A DNA stretch of 64,000 nucleotides from Shinella sp. (GTDB lineage Bacteria > Pseudomonadota > Alphaproteobacteria > Rhizobiales > Rhizobiaceae): contig QFQX01000018.1 in assembly GCA_003248775.1 (NCBI GenBank), positions 1 to 64,000 on the forward strand, in the 5' to 3' direction. Each line of letters opens with the position of its first letter. The stretch's first letter is position 1. Shown here in pieces: positions 10,574 through 20,500 of the stretch. Both the position numbers and the translations under genes were made by a program. The notes under the pieces were generated by a model. It did no database searches and was not told the origin of the DNA. It was given only the letters and a program-made list of their open reading frames with translations.

Positions 10574-10942
10574 ATTCATCACCAAAATACGTCTATCGGT
10601 GAATAATATCGTGTTCTCGTGGGCGCATCTTTAATTCTGGTGATGCAATTCTATTAAAACCTTAAGTAACGGTGCCGGAGAGTAACGGTTTTCCTTTTTG
10701 TCTTCATGGCTGTCGCGAGGCGCTACTTGAGAAAGAGGGCCGAATGTCCGCCAATTTCCGGTAGTTAGGTCTCTGCCTCCGAGATTGCGGTTTGATGCCG
10801 GAACTCTCGTTTCGCGTTTGCAAATCTGCGACGATATGTCATTTTTCGACATAAATTGGAGTTTGACGTAATCATTTTGATTGACGACATTTCCGATACC
10901 AGATTTCTGGTCTGCGGGTGTTTCCAAGGGAGGGAGCGAAAC

Positions 10943-11479
10943 ATGATTATCCTGGTTGGCTACGTCAGCATCGAGGGACAGTCGCGCAAGATTGCCGAGA
11001 CCATTGCCGCGCAGATCGAAAAGGGCGGGGACCGGGCGGTGCTGTTCAACGTGGTGACGGGCGCCGAATTCGGCGTCGATCACCCACAGGCCGCCATCCT
11101 TTGCGCTCCCATTCATGCCGGACGCTATCCGGTGCCCTTCATCGATTTCGTGCGGCGGGAAAAAGACTGGCTGAAGAGCGTTCCGAGCGCCTTTGTGTCA
11201 GTGTCGCTGTTCATTCGCAGCGAATATGCCGACGAGCGCGAGGAGGCGATGCGCTTCCCGGACGCGCTGATGGCCGAGACCGGCTGGGTGCCCGGCATGG
11301 TGCATCATGCGGCGGGCGCGTTACGCTACACCGAATACGATTTCTTCAAACGCTGGATGGCCAAGAGGCTGGCGGAACGGGAGGGTGCGCCGACCGATAC
11401 CAAGCAGATTCACGAGTTCACGGACTGGGCTGCACTTCAAACCTTTACCGGCGAATTCCTGACGGCCGCCAAGGCCTGA
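10943..11479 (+). CDS. HemG-like flavodoxin-domain protein
   Basis: A 178-residue flavodoxin-fold protein similar to the menaquinone-dependent protoporphyrinogen oxidase HemG. It has an N-terminal strand and FMN phosphate loop (MIILVGYVSIEGQSRKIAE), the middle motif AILCAPIHAGRYPVPFIDFV, and the family stretch FVSVSLFIRS. The C-terminal TEYDFFKRWMAKRLAEREG also fits HemG, whose tail has this tryptophan-rich helix. In E. coli HemG oxidises protoporphyrinogen IX to protoporphyrin IX. Whether this one does so, or is a general flavodoxin-like quinone reductase, is not decidable here. AGGGAG at 10931 supports the start at 10943. Confidence 0.72.
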   Translation: MIILVGYVSIEGQSRKIAETIAAQIEKGGDRAVLFNVVTGAEFGVDHPQAAILCAPIHAGRYPVPFIDFVRREKDWLKSVPSAFVSVSLFIRSEYADEREEAMRFPDALMAETGWVPGMVHHAAGALRYTEYDFFKRWMAKRLAEREGAPTDTKQIHEFTDWAALQTFTGEFLTAAKA

Positions 11480-11534
11480 GAGACCGACCGTCGCGGGACT
11501 GGACGCAGGCCCGACCGGGCGCTACCACAATGGC

Positions 11535-11912
11535 ATGATACAAATCCTGCTTGTGGCGGCCGGTGGGGCCGTAGGTTCTGTTTGCCGTTATCTCGTGGGG
11601 ATAGGAGCCTTGCGGCTGCTCGGCCCCACTTTTCCGTGGGGAACGCTCACGGTCAATGTTGTCGGTTGTTTTGGCATCGGCGTGCTGGCAGAACTGATCG
11701 TCGCGCGTTTCGGTGCCTCCGCGGATCTCCGGCTGCTGCTGATCACCGGTTTTCTCGGCGGATTCACGACGTTCTCGGCCTTCGCGCTGGATGCGGTATC
11801 GCTGTTCGAGCGGGGAGCAGCCTTCAGCTCGTTCGTCTACCTCGCCAGTTCCATCGTCGTATCCATCGCCGCGACGGTCGCGGGCATGCTTTTGATGCGG
11901 TCCGTGCTCTGA
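11535..11912 (+). CDS. crcB: Fluoride ion exporter CrcB/Fluc
   Basis: A 125-residue membrane protein with four hydrophobic segments, the normal size of a Fluc channel subunit that works as an antiparallel dimer and exports fluoride. The family motifs are clear: GGAVGSVCRY at the N-terminus, the conserved Asn in GTLTVNVVGCF, and GFLGGFTTFSAF in the third segment, which contains the pore Phe and Ser/Thr residues. The upstream ribosome site is weak. It lies 55 bases after the flavodoxin gene and 110 bases before rluC. No fluoride riboswitch was recognised upstream. Confidence 0.93.
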   Translation: MIQILLVAAGGAVGSVCRYLVGIGALRLLGPTFPWGTLTVNVVGCFGIGVLAELIVARFGASADLRLLLITGFLGGFTTFSAFALDAVSLFERGAAFSSFVYLASSIVVSIAATVAGMLLMRSVL

Positions 11913-12022
11913 CGGCAGGCGCCGCAGGTTTTCCTGTTTCCATCTTCAATCGAAATGCTCTAAAGCGCTTTCGAGAACGATAGAGGCGCGTCGAACGCCA
12001 GAACCACCGGAAGACATAATCA

Positions 12023-13018
12023 ATGGCAGGCATCGAACACATCACCGTGGACGCCGACGAGGCGGGCATGCGGATCGACCGCTGGTTCAAGGTGCACTTT
12101 CCAGGCCTCGGATTCGGCGCGCTTCAGAAACTGCTGCGGTCCGGACAGGTTCGGGTCGATGGCGGCCGCGTCAAGACCGACAGCCGGGTGCAGCCGGGGC
12201 AGGTGGTGCGTATTCCGCCGCTCGATGTCGACCTCAAGGTGAAGGCCGGACCGATCGGCTCGCATGACCTCAAGCATTCCGATGACGGAGCGCTGCTGTC
12301 GCGCATGCTGCTGCACGAGGACGACAAGGTGTTCGTTCTCAACAAGCCGGCGGGCCTCGCCGTGCAGGGCGGCTCGGGGCTTACCCGCCATATCGACAAG
12401 ATGCTGGAAGCGTGGACCAACAAGAAGGGCGAGAAGCCGCGGCTGGTACATCGCCTCGACCGCGACACCTCCGGCGTTCTGGTGGTCGCACGCACGCGCG
12501 GCGCTGCCCAGAAGCTGACGGCGGCATTTCGCGAGCGCGACACCAAGAAGACCTACTGGTCTCTGGTGAAGGGGGTGCCGCGCAAGCACGAAGACAAGAT
12601 CTCGACCTGGCTGGTCAAGGATCAGACCGATGAGGGCGACCGCATGCGGATCGCCAAGCATGGCGAGGACGGCGCCGACCACGCCGTTTCCTTCTATCGC
12701 GTGATCGACACCGCCGCGCAGAATCTCGCCTGGCTGGAGATGGAACCCTATACCGGTCGTACCCATCAGCTGCGCGTGCATGCGCTCCACATCGGCCATC
12801 CGATCATCGGCGATCCCAAATATTTCATCGATGATCCGAACTGGGACTTTCCGGGCGGCATCCAGAAGCGTCTGCATCTGCATGCCCGCCACATCGACAT
12901 TCCGCATCCCTCCGGCGGACGGCTGAAGGTGACCGCGCCGCTGCCGCCGCACATGGTGCAGAGCTGGAACCTGCTCGGCTTCGATCAGGAAGACGGCAAC
13001 AAGGATGACGACGAGTGA
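12023..13018 (+). CDS. rluC: 23S rRNA pseudouridine synthase RluC
   Basis: Makes pseudouridines in 23S rRNA. A 331-residue protein with an N-terminal S4 RNA-binding domain (RIDRWFKVHFPGLGFGALQK), a linker, and the RluA-type catalytic domain with the signature HRLDRDTSGVLVVARTRGAA, in which the first Asp of LDRD is the nucleophile. The C-terminal RTHQLRVHALHIGHPIIGD motif is also typical. S4 plus this catalytic domain separates RluC and RluD from RluA; RluC is the closer guess. It is followed by the HAD phosphatase and ATP12 genes with gaps of only a few bases, so these three form an operon. Confidence 0.9.
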   Translation: MAGIEHITVDADEAGMRIDRWFKVHFPGLGFGALQKLLRSGQVRVDGGRVKTDSRVQPGQVVRIPPLDVDLKVKAGPIGSHDLKHSDDGALLSRMLLHEDDKVFVLNKPAGLAVQGGSGLTRHIDKMLEAWTNKKGEKPRLVHRLDRDTSGVLVVARTRGAAQKLTAAFRERDTKKTYWSLVKGVPRKHEDKISTWLVKDQTDEGDRMRIAKHGEDGADHAVSFYRVIDTAAQNLAWLEMEPYTGRTHQLRVHALHIGHPIIGDPKYFIDDPNWDFPGGIQKRLHLHARHIDIPHPSGGRLKVTAPLPPHMVQSWNLLGFDQEDGNKDDDE

Positions 13019-13028
13019 GGGGCATGGA

Positions 13029-13688
13029 ATGAAACTGGTACTTTTCGATTTCGACGGAACGCTGGTGGACAGCGCCGGCCTGATCCACGAGACCATGCGG
13101 CGTACGTTCGAGGCGTTTTCCCATCCCGCTCCGACGTTCGAGGCGACCAAGAGCATCATCGGCCTGACGCTCGACATCGCGATTGCGCGTCTTCAAGGAA
13201 AGCCGCATGTCGATGACGAGGCGCTGCAGATGGCCGCTCACTACAAGGGCCTCTTCACCGTTGTCCGCAAGGATCTCGATTTTCGCGAGCCGTTGTTCGA
13301 CGGAATCGCTCCGCTCATCGAAAAGCTCGTCGCGCGTGAAGATGTCCTGATCGGCGGAGTGACCGGCAAGTCGCGGCGCGGCCTCGATCTGGTTCTTGAA
13401 ATGCACGGTTTTGTGCCTCATTTCTTTGTGACCCGCACGGCGGACGATTGCCCGTCGAAGCCGAACCCGGCCATGGTCACCGAATGCTGCCGCGAGGCGG
13501 GGATCGGGCCGTCGGATACGGTCGTCATCGGCGACGCCATCTACGACATGCAGATGGCGAAGGCTGCAGGCGCGACGGCCATCGGCGTTTCCTGGGGCTA
13601 TGCCGCGGTCGATGACTTGTGGAAAGCGGGAGCGGATGCGGTGGTCGACCGGCCCGAGACCATCCTGAGCTACATCCATCAGGGGTAA
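13029..13688 (+). CDS. HAD-IA family hydrolase (phosphoglycolate phosphatase-like)
   Basis: A 219-residue HAD-superfamily hydrolase. Motif I is DFDGTLVDS (nucleophile Asp 7, acid Asp 9). Motif II is the Thr in GVTGKSRRG. Motif III is the Lys in SKPNPAM. Motif IV is GDAIYDMQMAKAAG. The helical cap lies between residues 15 and 85. The substrate is unknown: phosphoglycolate, other small phosphates or nucleotides are all possible. The start at 13029 lies 10 bases beyond the rluC stop, with GAGGGG between. In rhizobia this trio of rluC, HAD and ATP12 is commonly seen together. Confidence 0.88.
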   Translation: MKLVLFDFDGTLVDSAGLIHETMRRTFEAFSHPAPTFEATKSIIGLTLDIAIARLQGKPHVDDEALQMAAHYKGLFTVVRKDLDFREPLFDGIAPLIEKLVAREDVLIGGVTGKSRRGLDLVLEMHGFVPHFFVTRTADDCPSKPNPAMVTECCREAGIGPSDTVVIGDAIYDMQMAKAAGATAIGVSWGYAAVDDLWKAGADAVVDRPETILSYIHQG

Positions 13689-13694
13689 TTGACC

Positions 13695-14486
13695 ATGCGT
13701 GATATTCTGAGTGACCTCGGACCCGAACCCAGCGATGCCGATCCGGTGCGCCGCGCCCAGATCCAGATGAAGCGGCCGCTGGCCAAGCGGTTCTACGAGA
13801 CGGTTTCCGTGGAGCCGGAGGAGGGCGGTTTTGCCGTTCGTCTCGACGGGCGCACGGTGAAGACGCCGGGCAAGAACGTCCTTCGCCTGCCGACACAGGC
13901 AGCCGCCGAATTGGTGGCTGAGGAGTGGCGGGGGCAGGCGCAGGAGATCGATCCGGCGACAATGCCGGCGACCCGGCTTGCCAATACGGCGATCGATGCG
14001 ATTGCCGGGCAGGAGGACGAGGTCTTTGCCGATATCGTCCGTTTCTCCGGCACCGACATGCTGTGCTACCGCGCCGATGGACCGGCGGAACTCGTTGCCC
14101 GCCAGTCGGAGCGCTGGGATCCGGTGATCGACTGGGCGGCTTCGATTCATGGTGCTCGCTTCATTCTTGTCGAAGGCATCATCCATCAGGAACAGCCGGG
14201 GGAGGCCGTTTCCGCCTATTCCGAGGCATTGCGCCCCTTTGCCGGCCCGATCGATCTCGCCTGTCTGCATGTCGTCACGACGTTGACCGGTTCGGCGCTT
14301 CTGGCGCTTGCCTTCGCCCATGGACGGCTTGGCCGCGACGAGGTCTGGTCGCTCGCCCATCTCGACGAGGACTGGACGGACGAACACTGGGGCACGGATG
14401 CAGAGGCGCAGGCCCGTCGCGAAAAACGTTTCGAGGAAATGGTTGCCGCCACGGCGTTGTTCGCCGCCCTTCGGCCGGCGAGTTAA
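13695..14486 (+). CDS. ATP12-family chaperone for F1-ATPase assembly
   Basis: A 263-residue homologue of the ATP12 chaperone, which in mitochondria binds the F1 alpha subunit and promotes assembly of the F1 sector. Alphaproteobacteria keep this protein. The family N-terminus (KRFYETVSVEPEEGGFAVRLDGRTVKTP as a 28-residue region), the middle TDMLCYRADGPAELVARQ and the C-terminal SLAHLDEDWTDEHWG are clear. It begins seven bases after the HAD gene. ATG 13695 is preceded by AGGGG; an in-frame TTG two codons earlier is less likely. Confidence 0.87.
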   Translation: MRDILSDLGPEPSDADPVRRAQIQMKRPLAKRFYETVSVEPEEGGFAVRLDGRTVKTPGKNVLRLPTQAAAELVAEEWRGQAQEIDPATMPATRLANTAIDAIAGQEDEVFADIVRFSGTDMLCYRADGPAELVARQSERWDPVIDWAASIHGARFILVEGIIHQEQPGEAVSAYSEALRPFAGPIDLACLHVVTTLTGSALLALAFAHGRLGRDEVWSLAHLDEDWTDEHWGTDAEAQARREKRFEEMVAATALFAALRPAS

Positions 14487-14551
14487 CCGACTACTAACCA
14501 TAAAAGTGAAATCCTGACGATGACAGGGAATCATCGGTCGGGACGTTTCAC

Positions 14552-15178
14552 ATGCTTGCACGGATCTTCAGGTTCAGCTTTGCGCTGCTGCTTTTGGCGG
14601 CGCTTGCATCCTGCAGCATTTTTCAGGGACGGCCGATCACAAGGCCGCTTGTCTATTACGTGCGGGAAGTGACTGTGATGGCGGATGCCGGCGTACCGCT
14701 CGGTGTCATCCGAGGGGTCGATCGTCGCGTTTCCGCGGCCGTCGCCTCGACGCGGCCACCCGCCGGCGCCCAGCGCGTGGCAATACTGGTGCGGCTCGAG
14801 GAAGTCGGGACAGGTTTCGGCGCCCGCCGCGGCATTCCCAATGCCCGTTTCACCACGACGGCCGTTTCGCTCGAAACCGGCGAGCCGGTGGCTGAGGGCA
14901 CGTTCAATGTCAGCGGTACGACGGATGTGCCCGGCATGGCGGAAGAAAGCCTTGCCGAGGAGATTTCCGCCCGCATCCGCTTTGCATTCTCGCTGGTCAA
15001 TCCGTCCCTGCGCAAGGTGGTACGTCCTCAGCGCACGATGATGACGAAGTTCGTCGACGATCCCCCGGAACCTGCGGTGCCGGAGATGCCCGTTGCCCCG
15101 GTCGTCGTTCCCAGTCCTGCCGCCACGAGGATCAATCCCGAGGATGGTGCCAGCGGGACGGTCAAGCTCGGCAATTGA
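14552..15178 (+). CDS. Predicted outer-membrane or periplasmic lipoprotein of unknown function
   Basis: A 208-residue protein with a lipoprotein signal peptide: a hydrophobic run (SFALLLLAALASC) ending in the lipobox LASC, so the mature chain begins at Cys 21. The body has no recognised enzymatic motif. It contains an extended region likely to be beta-rich (RVAILVRLEEVGTGFG, then ARFTTTAVSLETGEPVAEGT) and a Pro-rich tail (EPAVPEMPVAPVVVPSP). Homologues are likely only within the Rhizobiales. It follows ATP12 by 65 bases and precedes the cobalamin riboswitch. No function is offered. Confidence 0.75.
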   Translation: MLARIFRFSFALLLLAALASCSIFQGRPITRPLVYYVREVTVMADAGVPLGVIRGVDRRVSAAVASTRPPAGAQRVAILVRLEEVGTGFGARRGIPNARFTTTAVSLETGEPVAEGTFNVSGTTDVPGMAEESLAEEISARIRFAFSLVNPSLRKVVRPQRTMMTKFVDDPPEPAVPEMPVAPVVVPSPAATRINPEDGASGTVKLGN

Positions 15179-15251
15179 GCCTCAGAACCTTTACTCCAGG
15201 TGCCGCGTTCCTATCTGCCGGTCACGTTGTCCCGTCGCCGGAATCGCATAA

Positions 15252-15280
15252 TTGACTTTGGCCGGTCACGAGCCTAATCA
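15252..15280 (+). promoter_or_regulatory. Probable promoter of the cobP operon
   Basis: TTGACT (15252-15257) and TAATCA (15275-15280) separated by 17 bases, placed just ahead of the cobalamin riboswitch. The -10 match is weak. Confidence 0.45.
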
Positions 15281-15302
15281 CATGGAATACGGATGGTTTT
15301 CA

Positions 15303-15632
15303 TGTCCGCCTGCCGGTGGATTGAAAAGCAAAAGGGAATGCGACAGCGGTGACCCAGACCGGGACCGTCAATCGCAGCCGACCCCGCGACTGTAGAGCGG
15401 CGAGGGTATTCCGTCCGGTGCCATTTTTCGACGGATGACGGTTGCATGGTGCAGCCGGTCCGGAAGAAAAGCGGGGCCGGAAAAGCCACTGAGGGGCTGC
15501 GCGATCAGCCAGGGCGGACGCCTCTATCATCTACGAATCGTCCCCCTTTGCGCAGCATCGACCCTCGGGAAGGTGAGGAATATCCGCTGGCGTAACGAGC
15601 GCCACGACCCGCGAGCCAGGAGACCTGCCAAC
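15303..15632 (+). ncRNA. Cobalamin riboswitch upstream of cobP-cobW-cobN-cobO
   Basis: The conserved core segments appear in order: AAAAGGGAAT (15331-15340), GGTGA with its partner, CCCCGCGACTGTAG (15382-15395), GCCACTG (15485-15491), TCGGGAAGG (15565-15573) and the B12 box GAGCCAGGAGACCTGCC (15613-15629). This class binds adenosylcobalamin and lowers expression of the genes downstream. The variable arms between the core segments are longer than usual, which makes the element about 330 bases. About 240 bases separate the B12 box from the cobP start. They hold a perfect 9-bp palindrome (GCGGGATCT/AGATCCCGC, 15715-15734) that might form part of the expression platform. No other gene is seen between 15179 and 15871. 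Confidence 0.92.
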
Positions 15633-15871
15633 CGTGCCGGGCATTGGCCCACACCTTCGGGGGAGGATCCCCTTGTTGCCAGCACGGAGGTTGTCGTGGC
15701 GACGTCATCCAGAGGCGGGATCTCCAGATCCCGCGTATCGGCGCATTGCATGATGCTCCTGGGACCAGAGTCACGGGATGTGGCCGGTATATTGCAATTC
15801 CACATCACGACAGTTTGCGAGCAGACTGAGCGGTTTGCTGTGGCTGCACATGTTATCTCCGGTCTCAAGCG

Positions 15872-16393
15872 ATGACGGTGCAGGGCTCCTCCATCCTCGT
15901 GCTTGGCGGCGCACGGTCCGGCAAATCCCGTTTTGCCGAAGGGCTGGTGACGGGCTCGGGTCTCGATCGCCATTACGTCGCGACAGGCCGGGCCTATGAC
16001 GACGAGATGCGCGAGCGGATCGCCCGGCACCGCGCCGACCGTGGCGATGGCTGGACGACCCATGAAGAACCCGTCGATCTCTCCGGCCTGCTGCGCCGGA
16101 TCGACGGTCCCGATCGAGTCGTGCTGGTCGATTGCCTGACGCTTTGGGTCACCAATCTGATGATGGCGGAAGAGGATGTGGCCGCGCGTTCGACGGAGCT
16201 CGTCGAGACCGTTGCCGGCCTCTCTTCGCGCCTCATTCTCGTTTCCAATGAAGTCGGTCTCGGCATCGTGCCCGAGAACCGCATGGCGCGAGAGTTTCGC
16301 GATTATGCCGGCCGTCTTCACCAACTGGTCGCGCAACATGCGGCCGAAGTCTATTTCATCGCGGCCGGACTGCCGCTGAAAATGAAGGGTTGA
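15872..16393 (+). CDS. cobP: Adenosylcobinamide kinase / adenosylcobinamide-phosphate guanylyltransferase
   Basis: Phosphorylates adenosylcobinamide and then attaches GMP, giving adenosyl-GDP-cobinamide, the activated form used for lower-ligand attachment. 173 residues, the usual length for CobP/CobU. The P-loop is GGARSGKS near the N-terminus, followed by the RHYVATGRAYDDEMRERIARH region with the guanylylation-site His and the VLVDCLTLWVTNLM motif. The C-terminal part is normal. It is the first gene behind the cobalamin riboswitch, and cobW starts three bases after its stop. Confidence 0.95.
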   Translation: MTVQGSSILVLGGARSGKSRFAEGLVTGSGLDRHYVATGRAYDDEMRERIARHRADRGDGWTTHEEPVDLSGLLRRIDGPDRVVLVDCLTLWVTNLMMAEEDVAARSTELVETVAGLSSRLILVSNEVGLGIVPENRMAREFRDYAGRLHQLVAQHAAEVYFIAAGLPLKMKG

Positions 16394-16396
16394 ACC

Positions 16397-17473
<1,077 letters not shown>

Positions 17474-17514
17474 GGCTTTGGTGCCGATGACGCTGCCCTT
17501 GTAGGACAACACCG

Positions 17515-20500
17515 ATGCACCTCCTGCTAGCCCAGAAAGGTTCGATCAGCGATGGCGAGGAGGCGATAGACCTCGGCCAGACGCCGGGCGATATCCTTTT
17601 CCTGTCCGCCGCCGATACCGAGCTTGCCGCAATCGCGACCGCCGTTGCAGCGCGGACGGGCGGTCCGAGCGTGCGGCTGGCCAGCCTGATGCAGCTCAAG
17701 CACCCAATGTCGGTCGATACCTATGTCGAGCGGACCGCGCGGCATGCGAAGCTGATCGTCATCCGGGCGCTTGGGGGGGCTAGCTATTTTCACTACGCGC
17801 TGGAGGCGCTCAATGCCTGCGCCCGCCGGTCGGGAGCAGCGATTGCAGTGCTCCCGGGCGACGACAAGCCGGATGCGGGGCTCTCCGCCTTTTCGACCGT
17901 AGCGGCGGACGATCTCGACACGCTCTGGTCCTATCTGGTCGAAGGGGGCGCGGCGAATGCGTCCGCCTTTGTCGATTACGCCATGTCTCTCATCGGCTTT
18001 GGCGAAAGACCACAGCCGGCAGCACCTTTGCTGAAAGCCGGGATATGGTGGCCGGGCAGGGGCGTGATCGGGGTGGAGGAATGGCGGGAGGCTGTTGAGG
18101 TTGACGCTTTCTCAGGTGGGACATCTGCCGGCGGCGATACCCTTTCGACGGGGGCTGCGGGCGGGGCTTTAACCCCCTCTGTCCTGCCGGACATCTCCCC
18201 CTCAAGGGGGGAGATCGACTCGCGGCGGGCATCTGCGACCTCAACGACTGTCTCGCTGCCAGTTTCCGGTGCTGCGACTTCTCCAGTAAAAGGTGGAGCG
18301 GAAAGGTCGCCCCATCCGATCTCCCCCCTTGAGGGGGAGATGTCCGGCAGGACAGAGGGGGGTACATCCGTTGTGCCTACGCCCAGAGCCGTTGCCGCCA
18401 TCTGCTTCTATCGCGCGCTCGTCCAGAGCGGCGAGACGCGGCCGGTCGAGGCGATGATCGATGCGCTTCGCGCCGTGGGACTGACGGCGCTGCCTGTCTT
18501 CGTGTCCAGCCTCAAGGATCCGGTTTCTGTCGAGACACTCAGACAGATATTTGGCGAGGCGTCGCCGGTCGTCGTGCTGAATGCCACGGGCTTTGCGGTC
18601 TCGGCACCGGGCAGCGAGCGTGCCTCCACCGTGCTGGACGAGACGGGCGCGGTGGTGCTGCAGACGCTGTTTTCCAGTTCGGCGCGCGAGGCATGGGAAC
18701 AATCCTCACAGGGGCTTTCGGCGCGTGATCTCGCGATGAGCGTGGCATTACCGGAGGTTGATGGCCGGGTGATGACGCGGGCCGTTTCCTTCAAGGCCGC
18801 GGCGTGCTTCGATGCGCGGGTCGAGACCAATATCGTCACCCATGAGCCGGCTGCCGGCCGCGCCGCCTTCGTCGCGAAACTTGCCGCCAACTGGGCGCGG
18901 TTGCGCAACACCGCAGCCGCGGACCGGCGGGTGGTGATCGTGATGGCGAACTATCCGAACCGGGATGGAAGGCTCGGCAATGGGGTCGGGCTCGATACGC
19001 CGGCCGGCACCATGGAAGTGCTCAAGGCAATGAACGCGGCTGGATACAATGTGGGTGATCTGCCTCGCGATGGCGATGCGCTGATGGCGCATCTGATGGC
19101 GGGGCCGACCAATGCAGCGAACGATGGACGGGAAATCCGCGAAGCCATATCAGTAAACGATTACATTCGTTTTTTCGAACATCTTCCGGTAAAGGTTCGG
19201 GATGAGGTGACGGCGCGCTGGGGTGCGCCGGAGGCCGATCCGTTCTTCCTCGACGGGCGTTTCGCGCTGCCGCTGTCGCGCTTCGGGAATGTGCTGGTCG
19301 GTATCCAGCCGGCGCGTGGCTACAATATCGATCCGAAGGAAACCTACCACTCCCCCGATCTCGTGCCACCGCACGGCTATCTCGCTTTCTATGCCTATCT
19401 GCGTGGTGCGTTCGATACCCATGCCGTCGTCCATATGGGCAAGCACGGCAATCTCGAATGGCTGCCGGGCAAGGCGCTGGCGCTTTCGGAAAATTGCTAT
19501 CCCGAGGCGGTGTTCGGAGCCTTGCCGCATCTCTATCCGTTCATCGTCAACGATCCCGGCGAGGGCACGCAGGCCAAGCGCCGGACGTCTGCCGTCATCA
19601 TCGACCATCTGACGCCGCCGCTGACGCGGGCCGAAAGCTACGGACCTCTCAAGGACCTCGAAGCGCTGGTCGACGAGTATTACGAGGCTTCCGGCGGCGA
19701 TCCGCGGCGGTTGAAACTGCTGAAGAAGCAGATCCTCGATCTCGTCGCCGATATCGGGCTCGATCAGGACGCCGGCATCGCGAAGGGGGAAGCCGAGGAG
19801 GCCGCGCTCGAAAAGCTCGACGCCTATCTCTGCGACCTCAAGGAAATGCAGATCCGCGACGGGTTACACATCTTCGGCCTTGCGCCGGAGGGACGGTTGC
19901 TCACCGACCTGACCGTGGCGCTGGCGCGGGTGCCGCGCGGGCTGGGCGAGGGTGGTGACCAGAGCTTGCAGCGGGCGATTGCCGTTGATCTCGGATTGAG
20001 TTGCCCCTCATCCGGCCTGCCGGCCACCTTCTCCCCGTTGAACGTAGAGAAGGGACAAGCGGCATACTCGACGCTCCCTTCGCCTCGCTTGCGGGGAGAA
20101 GGTGCCCGAAGGGCGGATGAGGGGCCATCTTTCGACCCACTCGACTGCGTGATGTCCGGTCCATGGATGGGAGCAAGACCGGACATTCTGGCGGATCTCA
20201 CTGACCAGCCATGGCGGACCAAGGGCGATGCCGTCGAGCGGATCGAGTTGCTGGCGGCTAAGCTGGTGGCGGGAGAGAGCAAGTGCCCGCCGGAATGGTC
20301 GCAGACGCGGGCGGTGCTCGATGAAATTCAAACTCGGCTGCGGCCCGCCGTGGTCAAATCGGGCAGGGCCGAGATCGAGGGACTGTTGACCGGGCTCGAT
20401 GGACGCTTCGTGCCGCCCGGCCCGTCCGGTGCGCCGACGCGCGGTCGGCCCGACGTATTGCCGACGGGTCGCAATTTCTATTCGGTCGATAGTCGCGCGG

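Noticed and set aside
11480..11534. Possible fluoride riboswitch before crcB
   Set aside because: The short gap lacks the conserved fluoride-aptamer segments.
12825..14561. Minus-strand open frame of 578 codons opposite rluC, HAD and ATP12 genes
   Set aside because: It crosses three genes with clear families on the other strand.
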